The notes under the pieces were generated by a model. It was not told the DNA's origin and made no database searches. It worked only from the letters and a program-made list of their open reading frames with translations. Positions 21,363-33,040 of a stretch of 64,000 bases of DNA are shown in pieces (within the stretch, counting starts at the first letter, position 1; every line of letters starts with the position of its first letter). Both the position numbers and the translations under genes were made by a program. Source of the DNA: Malachius bipustulatus (taxonomy: Eukaryota; Arthropoda; Insecta; Coleoptera; Melyridae). The DNA is taken from positions 4,626,858 through 4,690,857 of the forward strand of contig OU342633.1 in the NCBI GenBank assembly GCA_910589415.1. Direction: 5' to 3'.

Positions 21363-22424
21363 TAAATGTTGCTTGTTGCTTTTATAAAATAATTTTTAGA
21401 ACGTTTATAAATCTCTAATAAAAATTATATAAAACTCTTACAAAACAATTTTTTTGTAACATTATTTTATAACTGTTTTAAAAATCTCTCAATTCTAGCA
21501 GTTCTGCTACCAGCAGCAACAATTAAAGGATAAAAATATTTTTTAAAAATACTTTTTCACACAAATTTATCTTATAACTATGCAACTAGGTAGTTGTTTA
21601 AATGCTGTTGACGAACTCATAAACAACACAATTACTTAGTGAAACAAAAGACAATTGTAACAAAAGTTACAACAAAAGACAGTTCAGCAGATTGACACTT
21701 AACACCCTGTATCTCAGTTGCAAAGTTTCTTCCATATTTTAGCTTTATCTACAAGACCTGCAATTTATTGTCCCTACTTACCTCTGAATCACCTTGTATA
21801 TTTGAAAATTAGATTGGGAGAGACTTCCAGAAATGTTGAATGGCCAATAAAAAATATTGGAACAGTTTATTATGAATTTATTATGAAATGAAAAAAAAAA
21901 ATTGTTACAACCATCAAAATTACCTATACGTAGCTACATTCCTACCTAAATCTTAAAATCAGGGTGGAGTAGGAGTTTAGCTTCTGATGCATTGAGAAGT
22001 TGCATATGATTTACATATTATTATCTGATGCCGCTTTGAAAATGACTAAATCTGGCTAAAATCTCAATGTGATTATAAAATAAAATCTAGAATGCCTAGA
22101 TTACTTTTGATATCAACAGTAGATGCAACTGATGTTCAAACGGGTAAGTACCAAATATCAGTCTCTAGCTGATATGCAGGAAGTTAAATAAAAGAAAGAA
22201 AAAATGACGAATTTTAGTTTTTTCCTGTACTAGTATCTAGTAAGCTATGGAAATTTTTTTAATTAAGAAAGCAGCATTCGAGACTCGAGTGCCTGTAGCT
22301 GTACCCTGTAGCTCTTCAAAGAACAAAGTTACCAATATTGAAAGATGGATTTTGGAAACCATGTAGGTAGGTACTTATTATATTTATCTTCACATCAGCA
22401 AGTCAACTGAGAACAAAAGAAATG
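21363..22424. other. Unassigned AT-rich stretch
   Basis: No gene or clear repeat border seen. May be intron of CCAR1 if that gene continues to the left. Confidence 0.4.
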
Positions 22425-22590
22425 AACTTATAAAGCTGAGAAAACACCAGCTGAGATAGGCAGTGGAACTGCTAACAGCACATAACAATAATATGGGAGT
22501 AAAGAATAATCCTAACTGCAGAAAATGAAGGGATAATGAAAACTTCAAGGCACCCATAAGCCTGGACTGCTTTTGGGAACAATGTTAATG
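22425..22590 (+). pseudogene. LINE 3'-end relic
   Basis: ACACCAGCTGAGATAGGCAG then TGGAACTGCTAACAGCACAT, and AATCCTAACTGCAGAAAATG, match the ORF2 tail at 18197-18300 (ATCAGCTGAGATGGGCAATT, AACCCAGATTGCAGGAGATG). The frame is lost. Confidence 0.55.
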
Positions 22591-23274
22591 AGCTAATAAT
22601 AATAGAACCTTGGAAGCTCTAGTAAATAATAGAAACAAGTACCAATACTGGCTATCTGTATTTTTCGATCCCCCTACTTAAACCCTTGGGATTTCTATGT
22701 TGTTGGACATGATAATATGATGAAGTAAATTTTTTGTTGGGATAAAATTAACATAATGACCACAATTGTTACAGAGAAAACAGACTGCTGCTGCTTAAAT
22801 TAGTAATCAATCAAATGTGTTTGTTAGAGTGAAAAACTCTTTAGTTTGTCATGTGAAGCTTTCATGGGGCGAGAAGAGGACATTTTGAGTGTTTGTTATA
22901 TTTATTTAATTATATATGTGATTTTGAATTTTCACCAATTTATGTAAATTTTAAAGTGATTTTGAGACATTAAAATTTTTGGAATCAAAGCTTTGAAGTC
23001 TTCTGCTTCCTTCGATACTTCGGACATAATGTGTCCAAATTACCTTTTTTTCCTTAAAATTAAAGGAGCTTTCATTGAGTCAAAATTTGGCGGTAAGCTT
23101 ATAAATCAACCTGTCTAAAGAAAACAAACTGAGCTTAGTTAAGAGAAAAGTTTGGTTGTGATATGGATATGAGTGATGAGTTTTACTAAGATGACGAAAA
23201 CTAATACTTTAAAATAAAACAAATTAATATCTAAGGTTGTTGACATTAACCTAAAAGTAATTCAAACAACTTAC

Positions 23275-23570
23275 CACTGAGTGCAACTTGAGAGGTCTAC
23301 GCCAGTTAGGGCTTTGCAAGTGCGAATAGCAGTTCTGATGAGGACTGATGGGTCTTTCTCTGGATTTTCGCCGTCAAGAGATTTGCTCCAAGGGCCTCCA
23401 ATAGCCATGGTCTCATTCTTTCCACGAAGTCCGACTAAGAAGTTAATCAACCTTGTGGGATGAACAAAGTCCTTCTCTTCGCTGTCTCGGTCCCTTCTAT
23501 CACGATCTTCTGCCATTGAACAACATTTTTGATAGATTTCTTCCATAGGTGGAACACTCATTAACATAAC
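23275..23570 (-). CDS. CCAR1: CCAR1, coding exon 3 (start of the DBC1 domain)
   Basis: Cell division cycle and apoptosis regulator 1, a nuclear coactivator and p53/Wnt/nuclear-receptor partner in animals. This exon encodes 98 residues plus two bases, starting VMLMSVPPMEEIYQKCC and containing HPTRLINFLVGLRGKNE, AIGGPWSKSLDGENPEKDPS and ALTGVDLSSCTQW, which I recognise as the front of the DBC1 (inactive Nudix-like) domain. Acceptor TTTTTAG at 23571-23577 and donor GTAAGT at 23269-23274 fit. It joins exon 2 in phase 0 and leaves phase 2. The following exon, which should begin with a YRFAEI-like segment, was not found to the left. Confidence 0.9.
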
Positions 23571-25528
23571 CTAAAAATTGTTCGGATTTTATTTATTTAT
23601 GTATTAATTTATCTACATCCACCCAACAGCAAATGCCATACAAAGGGTGTGAATAACTGCTGAGTTACATAGAATTTCAGTTCTACAAATAAACATACAA
23701 TACCGGGTGGTCCATCACTTATGTCCACCCCCGAAATAGAGGTTAATTTTAAAAATAAAAAATTGAAACTTTGAGGATTTGTGTAATTAATATAGGACCA
23801 TATAATGACATAATCAGATTAATTTTTTTTTTTTAGTTGAGCCATCAGCGATAAAAAACTGTAATTTGGTGTTAATGTGACCAAAATAAATTCTATTTTT
23901 CTTTAATATATCGATAGAAATCGATTAAGAAAATCAAACAAAAAAGAAAAATATCAATAGGTGATCGACCTCAATACCCTCAACAATATCAGTTATAAAT
24001 AAATTGAAAAAGATTGGACCTAATTTAGAACCCTGAAAGACACCAGAAGTAACAGGGCATTCAGGGGAGTTGGAACCACCGTAGGAAACATATTGACGTC
24101 TGTGAGTGAAGTAATTAGAGAGAAAAACTATAAGGGCATCGGAGAGGCCAAATGAGGAAGGTTTGGAGAGAAGTAAGCTATGGTCAACTCTATCAAAAGC
24201 CTTAGAGAAGTCCATATAGACCACATCCACTTGAGAGTGAGAATCCAAAGCTTCAGAGATATACATATTGTGTAAAGGTGAACAGATTAGTGATCGTCGA
24301 GCGACTACTCATGAAGCCATGTTGACATGATGACAAAAGAAATCTGACATGAGGATAGAGCACCCTATATATAACCTCCTCAAACACCTTTCCAAAGTTA
24401 GGTAGAATGCAGATTTGTCTATAGTTGGTGATCTGACTCCTGTCTCCTTTTTTGAAGACAGGTATCACCCTAGATAACTTCCAACAGGACGGAAATTGAG
24501 CAGAAGAAAGAGCTAAATAAAAAATTTTCATGAGAGGGAATGAGAGAACGGAAGCGCAGTCTCATAGCAGGAAAGAGGGAATGTCATCTGGACCTGCGGT
24601 ATTGGAGTCCTGAACTGATTTCAGGGCATTATAGACTTCGTCTTCTGAAAAAGAGTGGATAGCAAGGGTAGGAACGTTTGAAGGGGGAGAAGGCAACGAG
24701 TTTGATGGTACAGAAGGTGTGAATGACTGGCTGAAAAAGTCACAAAAGGAGTTCAGCACCTGATGCAATCAGTGAATGTACTCCCGTTATAGTTCATAGT
24801 ATTGGGAAGACCAGAAGAGTCACGACGATTATTCACAAAAGTCCAAAACTTTTTAGGATTATGATTAAGATTCCTTTCAATCTGACTGATAAAGTTGTGA
24901 TAAGATTGTTTAATGTCACGTTTGAGAGAAGTTCTCAGACTCTTGAACTGAGTAAGTGTGTCCTGGTTACCAGAACGCTTAAAAGATGCACGAAGAGCAG
25001 TCTTTCTCTTTAAATCAGATAAAATCGACTGAGTAAACCACGGCGGATACCTATGATTAGATGAGGATTTAGTTTTCGGAACAAAAAGATCAAAGGCATT
25101 GTTTAACATGGAGTAAAACAGATTACAAGTGACCTCAGCGTCTGTGCAACATCCCAAGACAGACTCCCAATCCAAGCAGCTCAGATATGCATACAAAGCA
25201 GGGAAGTTGGCGTGTTTAAAGTTAAATGATGGAACGGGAGCCTTAGGCAGCGAGGCAGAGGGTTCCCCGCGGCTGTAAAACTCAATAGTTAATGCAGGAT
25301 GGTGGTTATCCTCTCGTACCAGAGGATCCTCCGCTCTAAGAGCAGTCAGAGGAAAGTCAGCCAGAACAAGATCCAAGGTGACAATTCGGGAATATCCGTC
25401 TAGAAAGTCACTATTGTAACTTGTCGGGATACACAAGAGAGCGTCATCGCAGAAGAGCATAGTAGTACATTTTAATTTTTTAATTTCTCTACAAAAATCT
25501 ACCTGATTATCTAAAAAGCATTAAATAC
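23571..25528 (-). other. CCAR1 intron 2, mostly LINE sequence
   Basis: Bounded by GT (25527-25528) and AG (23571-23572) on the minus strand. Almost all of it is the broken LINE described separately. Confidence 0.85.
23590..25470 (-). mobile_element. Broken LINE (endonuclease end plus reverse transcriptase) in CCAR1 intron 2
   Basis: Three main frames on the minus strand. 25460-24753: endonuclease C-terminus (SRIVTLDLVLADFPLTALRA, DNHHPALTIEFYSRG) and linker (YPPWFTQSILSDLKRKTALR). 24768-24253: QDSNTAGPDDIPSFLL, then SCWKLSRVIPVFKKGDRSQI and LPNFGKVFEEVI. 24266-23934: VVYMDFSKAFDRVDHSLLL and VTSGVFQGSKLGPIFFNLFI. The active-site region is lost after the last motif. An ATTTATTTATG run near 23590-23610 is the likely (TAAA)n tail. 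It lacks RNase H and resembles jockey/CR1-type elements. It lies in the sense direction of CCAR1. Confidence 0.8.
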
Positions 25529-25754
25529 CTTTGCACAGAAGATGTAATCAGCATCTGATGGTTCCAATATAACAGTGTTTTCAGTAACCTGATCTACTTC
25601 TTTGCTCATGATGTGAAAACTGCATGGTTTATTCATTGAAAATGGTTTACTTGGCGGAAAAGCGTCTATCCAACGAAACTGTGTGAAAAAAAAATCTGAA
25701 GGTATGTATAAGTTGGTATATCGTCTTCGAATTTCCAAAACGTCTGCTTTTGGC
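25529..25754 (-). CDS. CCAR1: CCAR1, coding exon 2
   Basis: 226 bases: one base to finish the split leucine codon plus 75 codons. The protein PKADVLEIRRRYTNLYIPSD followed by FRWIDAFPPSKPFSMNKPCS and ILEPSDADYIFCAK is the conserved linker between the S1-like and DBC1 domains of CCAR1/CCAR2 proteins. The acceptor is TTTTTTTCAG (25755-25764) and the donor GTATTT (25523-25528). Joining exon 1 to exon 2 restores an uninterrupted frame. Confidence 0.92.
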
Positions 25755-25994
25755 CTGAAAAAAATTACCTTCTTAATAAGAACATTTGTAAGGTGCAAGT
25801 TAAAGACGCTTACATTCTATGCAGCTGTATTTTAATAATCAAGCTTCACCCTAATGGCATAAAAAGTACTCACCCAGTTACCCAAAACCTATAGACTTCG
25901 CATAACTTAGTAATTTTTAAGAGTGTTGGATAAGTAACAGAATACAACTCGAGAACAGTAATCTTTATGAGATACTAGTTTTTTTTTTATATTA

Positions 25995-26375
25995 TGGGGT
26001 GTCAACTTGGAAGTGTGACCATATGGCATTAACATTGTAAAGGACTTATTCTTAGATTTCCTGTTTGCCATTTCAACCTAGAAGTGGAAAAGTATCAAAT
26101 TTTACTTACAACCATACCTAATCGATTGATGTCTAAAAATTTCCATAAAAATTAAAATTTTTGTAAAAAAGTGTTTTTAATTTGTAACTAAAAATATTCG
26201 TTTTTTATCAACAATCATAATTTTTATGGAAATTGTTAGGTATCAATTGATTAGGAATGTTTTATAGGTACAATTTGTAACCATTTCCATTCTTGTACAT
26301 TGAAATGACGAACAGGAAATCTAGAAACATCTTTTACAATGTTACTTGCAGATGATAACACTTGAAAGTTCACTA
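25995..26375. mobile_element. Fold-back unit in CCAR1 intron 1
   Basis: The left arm AACATTGTAAAGGACTTATT then CTTAGATTTCCTGTTTGCCA pairs with the right arm TGACGAACAGGAAATCTAGA then AACATCTTTTACAATGTT. The symmetric centre CCATAAAAATTAAAATTTTT / AATTTTTATGG is at about 26185. No ORF. Confidence 0.7.
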
Positions 26376-27205
26376 TACAGGGTGATTCAGGTTTTACCTA
26401 CTTAACTCTAGGGAACAATAGAGAATCGAAAAATAATATGAGTTTGCTTCATGAACTATATTCGTGAAATGCTTCGTTAAGAAAATACAGGGTGTTAAAG
26501 TTTTAAGAAAAAATTCGTATTTTTGAAATATAAAAAAATTGGCTGATTGAAATAATTTGTAATTTTGAACGGTAGTTGGGCTAATTGAAGTACATGATTT
26601 GATACTTCCGATGAAAAATTCTTCAATCCAGTGGCGATCTGGGCTTGTTCTTACCTTTTTTAATAAATAATTTGCACGCCACTGACTTTAATGCAAATTT
26701 GTTACTGTAATGTCTGGAACCATATAATGAACCCTATAATTCATCAATATTTTTTCCACAAAACCTCTTTACAGAGGAATTGAGAATGGTGGACATTTAT
26801 ACCATACCTAAATCTGAACGAAATTTGCGGTTTGGGCAACCGCCTAAACGCAACTTAGAATATAAAATAATCAAATGCTTTCATTGCTATGGAAATAAAA
26901 ATAATGAAAATACCATCTAACCCGAACTTATTCACATGTTCAGTGGAGTGTTGCCACCTTTTTTTTACAAAAATGGTCATATCTTTGGAAGAAAAGAACT
27001 TACAACACTGCAGTAAGAAAATTTGCCACTCTTAAAAAGTGGAGTTTACCGCAGTATGCTCCGAGTGCGCGAGTTAATGATCATCCTGTAGAATTAAATT
27101 ATGTATGTTAAAAAAAGTTTGATCGAATGCAGTTTTCTTTAGGTATTAGAAGTAAATATTTTGGTTATTGAAATATTCCAAAAATACAGAAAATAGTAGG
27201 TATAT

Positions 27206-27352
27206 GCCCGTATTCACAAACGATAATTTCCTAAATAATTACGTAATTATTTAAATGAGTGAGATGGAGATATACAGTTTTTTGGCAATAGAATGAGATG
27301 GGGATAATTGATTACGTAATTATTTAGGAAATTATCGTTTGTGAATACGGGC
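27206..27352. mobile_element. 147 bp MITE with perfect 42 bp inverted repeats
   Basis: Starts GCCCGTATTCACAAACGATA; the reverse complement of the right end is identical through 42 bases (to ...ACGTAAT). The 63 bases between the arms are non-coding. The target duplication is unclear. Confidence 0.85.
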
Positions 27353-28038
27353 GATAGTCGACCAAGAGATATAACGAAATAATCTGATTGTTAAACTGTC
27401 ATATTTTATGACTTCAACAATATTTCAATAATCCAAAAATTGATAAAATGACAGAAGTCGTTTCGTTATATCTCTGGTCCAACTATACATACTTCAATGT
27501 CGAATGAAAATTCGTAAAATAACTGAAGACCACACTTAATTTTATAGTTTTTTATGAAAAATTTGATAATTTTCATCACCCTGTATAACAATTTCATCCA
27601 CACGATAGGATACCACGTGAAAAATTAAGATAGGAATAGGGAGGGACATGTAAACCGTTTGCTGTCTTGAGGCGTTTTCATTGTAAGCCGCTTTGAAAAT
27701 GGAAAAATGGCAATTTTCACTTGTTTATAACTCATAAGCTATTCAGTTCATACTCAAACTGTGAGAACCATTCTTACTGAATTTTTTCAGACAATCTAAA
27801 AATGTAATAACATACTATAGGGTGTTCTATTTAAAATAACAAAGTTGAAAGGCGTACAGCGATATTGGGCCATCCTGTATGCTGAAAATTATTTTACGAT
27901 GTAGGTATTTTCAAACCATACAATTTTTCTCCCTCATCTTTTTTTTAGCTTCAAAAGTGAAGCTGCCAGAGAAGAATCCCTCACCATTGAATCACCCTGT
28001 ATATAATAAATTGTAATTGGTGCCACAAAAATCACACA

Positions 28039-28680
28039 GTATTATACAGGGTGTCCCGGTTTTAAATGTCAAAAATTCACCATTCGATAGCCTATCAAAA
28101 TACAAGTCGACACGCATGATGTCATTTTTCTGAAAAACGCTTCCCAAGGGAGATACAGTCCTCCAAAGTTCAGCTTGAAAAATCGTTTTTTTTGTCATAA
28201 TGTTTTTGTCATTATGTGACGTTAATGATGTTTGTCCAAATTGTCCAGTGGCGTAGATACTGGGGGATTGTCTCCATCTTCTCGCCTTTTTTATACGCCA
28301 CTGGATATTTTTCAAAAATTACACTTTTTTTTAATTTCCTTCTTTGATTTGGAGAAGAAAGTCTTTCTTGTAAAGTTTTGATTTGAAGCTTCGTTTACGA
28401 CATAATTAAGTTAATACGTTTTAAAAACGAAAAAATTATGGATATCCGGGAGGCCAAAAATTGTATAGCTCATTTTATAAAAATAGGACTTTAACATAGG
28501 ATGGTGCTTCAAAGAATAAGTTGACACGCATATTGTCATTTTTCTGAAAAACTCTTCCCAAGGGAGATACCGCCTTCCAAAGATTAAAAAATCTTTTTTT
28601 GTCATAACTCTCAGATTATTGAAGCAATTTCGAACAAATTTGGTACAAGTACTTATGAAATTTATACTCATTACTTTAAT
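28039..28680. repeat. Two direct copies of a ~95 bp block
   Basis: GACACGCATGATGTCATTTT / CTGAAAAACGCTTCCCAAGG at about 28110-28170 returns at about 28522-28585 with a few changes. The first copy is preceded by CAGGGTGTCCCGGTTTTAAA. Confidence 0.65.
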
Positions 28681-29206
28681 TTGAAATAAATAAGTTAAAA
28701 TTTAAATAAATAAATTTCAAAATAAAAATAATTTTTAATAAAAAAAAATATATATTTAATTTGAACATTATTCGGGCTCGCATCCGGATATCTTACAGTT
28801 TCACTATGGCACCTATACACTGTGTTGCATAGGAAAGGTAAAAGGTAACATAGGGAAAACACTACAGGGAATATTAGTAAGGATCTGAGTGAGTCTGGTT
28901 TGAATATACAGGTGTCCGAAAATTATGCGCAAAAAATTAAGGGGGTGATTCTACTTGATGAAATATTGCCAAAAGTATCTACAGGGTGTCCCAGCTTATT
29001 CGAAGCGGTCTCTGTAGGCCAAACGATGGATTTTTTCCAAAAACTTTTTGCAAATTCAAGTACAGGATCACAATGGCCAAAATTTAAAATTATTTTGGGG
29101 TATACAGAGTGTCCCATATGACAGTGGCATATCAAAGTTATGTTTTTTTAAATGGAATGCTCCTAGGTTATTGCATTTTTAGATTGTCTGAAAAGAGAAA
29201 ATAAGA

Positions 29207-29634
29207 TTGGCTTTTACAGTTGGTGTTTAAATTCAGAAGCTTGTGAGTTATGAACAAGTGAAAATCGTCATTTTTCAAGTTCAAGGCCCTGTACAACGAA
29301 AACGGTTCAAGATAGAGAAAAACGGCTTACATGTCCCTATTTTAACTTTTCATGTACTATCCTATGATGTGGATGAAATGTTTATACAGGGTGATAAAAA
29401 ATTTGAAAAATTCTGAGATTTCTCCACGCGTCGCCAAATAAAAAAATCAAAGAAAGTACAAATGTTTCTATACCATAGGATAGTACATGACAAGTTAAAA
29501 TAGGGACATGTAAGCCGTTTTTCTCTATCTTTAGCCGTTTTCGTTGTACAGGGCCTTGAACTTGAAAAATGACGATTTTCACTTGTTTATAACTCACAAA
29601 CTTCTGAATTTAAACACCAACTGTAAAAGCCAAC
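29207..29634. mobile_element. Fold-back unit with ~165 bp arms
   Basis: TTGGCTTTTACAGTTGGTGT near 29207 pairs with the reverse complement at 29615-29634; AAGTTCAAGGCCCTGTACAA and TGTACTATCCTATG pair in the same way. The unpaired centre is at about 29370-29470. A single-arm relative lies at 27600-27740. Confidence 0.8.
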
Positions 29635-29641
29635 TGTAATG

Positions 29642-30013
29642 CATTATGGCTGTCTGGGGTGTATCCTATGGCGCAAGCCGAACCCACCGTGCCTTTTATA
29701 TTATTTTTATTTCATTGCATTCTGCTCACAGGATCCGTGATCTAAACTGTGCTGTGTGTTGGTAGATACATTGTACTGAAGAGTCCCATACAGGACGAAA
29801 CACGTGTCTACAATTTCCGCCTCTGCTCACAGCACAACATCAATGGATGGCATGTTGTCTGACAACATGTCATTCATCTTTTGTCTAGCAACGCCTAGTA
29901 GGGGCTTTACCTACTTCATGCACACTGGGGGGCACTGCACTCATTTTTGGCATGCATTATGGCTGTCTGGGGTGTATCCTATGGCGCAAGCCGAACCCAC
30001 CGTGCCTTTTATT
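29642..30013 (+). repeat. 60 bp direct repeat, 312 bp apart
   Basis: CATTATGGCTGTCTGGGGTG followed by TATCCTATGGCGCAAGCCGA occurs at 29642 and again at 29954, both followed by an ATTTTTATTT run. The 29642 copy abuts the fold-back unit on its left. Confidence 0.8.
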
Positions 30014-30530
30014 TTATTTTTATTTTTATTTCATTGTATACATTGCCTAAAAAGTCCAGGCAATGTGTGAAATACGATTCATGTCATACATTGCCTAGGT
30101 ATTGTATTGAATACCGGAAGCGCATCAGGCAATGTGTATAATGAACGACAACGGGCTAGACACTGTTTTCTAGGCAACAATTCACCGTTTGTCATCAGAA
30201 ACTAATAAACAAGGAAATGTTCCTAATCAAGCTACAACAACAGTGCTTTCAGTTGCTACTTTGCAATCTACTGGAACTGCCAAAATGTGCCGGGCACCCA
30301 TCCAAATGAAACCAGACCTGTCTTCGAATGCCAATGGGTATGGCATCCTCAGCATTCTCAGTCTCCAAGAAGTTTTCTGAATTTTTTTTTTGCTTTGTTT
30401 TTTTTTGCTAACCATGCATTTATGAATACCTTCCTGGTGTTACTATAGGTACGACCTACACCCCGATATAGGTGCCATAGTGAAGCTGTAGGATACCCAG
30501 ATGTAAAGAACAACCTTATTTATTACTATG

Positions 30531-30693
30531 GCCCGTATTCATCAATAAATATAACACCTGGGGTTATATTTTGGAACATGCCATTGGATTAAAATTCGTA
30601 GCGTTCGTAGGGTTTGAGCATTAGACCAATCAGCTGTTAGAAAATTCAAAATATAACCCCAGAGTTATATTTTGAAGTTTGATGAATACGGAC
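30531..30693. mobile_element. 163 bp MITE next to CCAR1 exon 1
   Basis: Ends GCCCGTATTCATCAATAAAT and, on the other strand, GTCCGTATTCATCAAACTTC; a second inverted block GGGGTTATATTTT follows in both arms. It shares the CCCGTATTCA end with the MITE at 27206 but not the interior. It ends 48 bases from the exon 1 donor. Confidence 0.75.
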
Positions 30694-30740
30694 ATATGTG
30701 ACAAAAAGAAACTAAATACTTGAATAAAAAAATCACTTAC

Positions 30741-31672
30741 AAATCGAGGCTAATTTTTGGAATCTGCACCATATATCTTGGTACAATCCGAGACCTACGT
30801 CTCGCTTTTGGTGATCTTGATCGTTTTCTAATGGGGGACTTCCTTTCTTCCTTTTCTCTTTCACGGTGTCTCTCTTCACGCCGTCTCTTCCTTTCCAATT
30901 CATCGTCATCTCTATCTCTATCTAATCTCTCTCTAGATCGATCTCTGGTGCGAGGAACAGTCACTTTTGGACGATTATTCCTATTGAAACTGCCATTGGA
31001 ATTTTCAGCAGGGGGTGGAACTGCGTTATAACCAATAGAACTTGCATTGTAGTTTTTTGATTGATGTGCTGGACGAGTTGGCATTTGGTTGGACATTGGC
31101 AGCACTTGTATGCGTGTGGCATTCCACTTGAACGGCATTGACGGATTGTACGTAGCTTCAACTAGGACTCGATCACCCACAACAGGACTTGACCCTTTCA
31201 CACAAGCATTGGTTTGAAAAAATACATCTTCATCTACAAAGCCAAAGTTATCGTGCACTTTTGTTACAGTACCAGTAAAAACTCGTTGTTTGGCTCCCTG
31301 ACTTTGAGATGAATTTTGTCCAGGAGAGACAGCAGAGATTGGTTGTGTCTGGAAAGCTGTTGGGTTTAATGCTCTTGGATTTGGATACGTAACAGTTCCG
31401 ACTTGCTGAAAAAGAGAATTCTGAGCCAATTGAGCGCCCATAGCACTACTAGCCATCTGTTGGAGACCCAAGCCCAGATTCTGCTGCTGAATGCCCAAGT
31501 TCTGGAACACTTGCTGGTGCTGTTGCTGAAAGGGTACCATGTTTGATGGGTTCAGATTACCCAGATTGCCTTGGTTCATCATTTGTGACTGAATTGCATT
31601 GCTCTGGTTGACAATATTAGGCGAATTATTCCTATTCCAAGGGGTGGTATTTTTATTGTTGAACTGACTCAT
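30741..31672 (-). CDS. CCAR1: CCAR1, first coding exon (N-terminus and S1-like domain)
   Basis: Encodes the first 310 residues plus two bases of a split codon. The start ATG at 31672 (MSQFNNKNTTPWNRNNSP) fits; the frame is open a few codons further but without another ATG. Residues 1-130 are Q/N-rich and disordered. Residues ~130-192 form the S1-like domain (VFTGTVTKVHDNFGFVDEDV, VGDRVLVEATYNP, MPFKWNATRIQ). Residues ~245-305 are an R/E/D/S-rich segment (ERKRRREERHREREKEERKS), then IVPRYMVQIPKISLD. Together with exons 2 and 3 this identifies CCAR1 rather than a general S1 protein. Donor GTAAGT at 30740-30735. The transcript start is probably within 31680-32060. Confidence 0.93.
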
Positions 31673-32135
31673 GTTACAGTACAAAAGCGCTATAATAATT
31701 ATATTTTATTCACGATTTATCCGCTTCTCACACACACTTAAAGTTTGTCACTGGTTCTATTAAATATTAGAAGAGTAAATAAACATTTTATCATTACCTA
31801 AGCAGGATCCAATAGGTATTTACAAAAAAAAACCGGTGGGACACCAAAACAGTAAACGAAAATAAATAATTATTAAATAATTATTATTTTATTTTCATTC
31901 CAATTTATTATTCTTTTTCAATGTGTAATGAAATGATGATGACTGAATTGTGTCATTTCATTATTATATTATTGTGTAATGTGTATTGTGTATATTTCAA
32001 ATTGGAATTGGGTTTATGGGTTTGGTTTTGGTGTTTGGTGGGTCGCCATTTTGATTTAAAATATTACTTTGACACTTTACAACTGACATATATATAATTG
32101 TTTGCATGAATATTATGTCATTGGAGTTCGATGAC
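31673..32135. other. Probable CCAR1 5' leader and promoter region
   Basis: No ORF. A G/T-rich patch on the plus strand at 32000-32060 (GGTGTTTGGTGGGTCGCCAT) is the only departure from AT-rich sequence, and no TATA box was recognised. The DNA element with the large nest starts at about 32136, so the intergenic space before it is under 500 bases. Confidence 0.4.
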
Positions 32136-32274
32136 TGTCAAGATGTGCATTTACGCGTAAAGAATTCATCCTCTACGCTTAACGTAAATATGGTAAAGAA
32201 TACGTAAACAATTGGTAAAGAATGTAAAGAATAGGTGTAAAGAACGAAAAAAATGGAAAAGCAAGGTTATGTTC

Positions 32275-32516
32275 TGTAACATGTTTGGTATTGATCATAC
32301 TAGGTAACCAATGATGCACATTTTTATAGTTCAAGTTCTTTATTATAAGTTATTGAAATTAATTAATTCACACCAGCTTCCATATGCTGTAACTTTTGTA
32401 GTTAATTATAATCTAATACCCAAGTGGGGGCGTATCGACTTACGATCGATTAACGTCACATTCACAAGTGACAGAGTTTATCTTGAATTCAAGGGTGAGT
32501 TCAGTTAACTCTTACA
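32275..32516 (-). repeat. Gypsy 3' LTR
   Basis: 242 bases, TGTAACATG...CTCTTACA on the plus strand, hence TG...CA on both strands. It keeps the uninterrupted sequence that is split in the other LTR, so it serves as the empty-site reference. Confidence 0.92.
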
Positions 32517-33040
32517 CCTCCCCACTGAAGTTTACACAAATTAACACAATTAACATTTTAAATTGAAATAATGGAACCGATTTCTAAAAGTAACAGTTAC
32601 ATTCAATTTTATATTAAGACAACAGAATATTTTAATTTTCCTTATAATATAATTATGTTCCTACTTTAATACATTACATAGTCTGAAAACTTTGGTGGAA
32701 TTTTAACATTTCTTTTTGGTCTTATTGTACTATGATTATCACTAGGCTCTGATACACAGCTAGTTTCAGGATAATCATTAATTATTATGTTTCTAGGTAC
32801 ATTTTCAACTAATGCCTCCCTTTCCTCACTATTTCTGTTAAAAGAACTACCATTACAATTATTGTCAAATAAAGGCGGTTCAGAGGGAGTTTTTAATTCA
32901 TACTTATTATGTGAGGCTCTTAAATCCCGTCTATTTCGTCTTAATGATGTTCCTATTTCATCCCTGACAATATAGGATCTAGGTGAATCATGCCTCGTTT
33001 CAACCTTAGCGCTTTCCCATTTTCCATTTTTATAGATTAA

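Larger units (their letters stand above)
28781..30503. mobile_element. Candidate 1.7 kb inverted-repeat element in CCAR1 intron 1
   Basis: 28781-28817 (CATCCGGATATCTTACAG...) and 30467-30503 are inverted copies agreeing at 33 of 37 positions. Inside lie a fold-back unit (29207-29634) and a 60 bp direct repeat (29642 and 29954). No transposase seen, so a non-autonomous element or a chance pair of shared ends is possible. Confidence 0.45.
25755..30740 (-). other. CCAR1 intron 1 (~5 kb), full of inverted-repeat elements
   Basis: Starts with donor GTAAGT at 30740-30735 and ends with CAG at 25757-25755 on the minus strand. Contains at least two fold-back units, two short MITEs, several sequence blocks beginning with CAGGGTGTCC or CAGGGTGATT, and a pair of 37 bp inverted repeats. 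No other coding sequence recognised. Confidence 0.85.

Noticed and set aside
22000..23270. Next CCAR1 exon (a YRFAEIRY-like segment expected after exon 3)
   Set aside because: I looked on the minus strand left of 23275 and found no convincing match; the exon may be short, diverged or outside the window.
30189..30380. Small open frame that might be an extra exon next to CCAR1
   Set aside because: Opposite strand to CCAR1, inside the inverted-repeat element at 28781-30503, no known domain and no support for splice sites.
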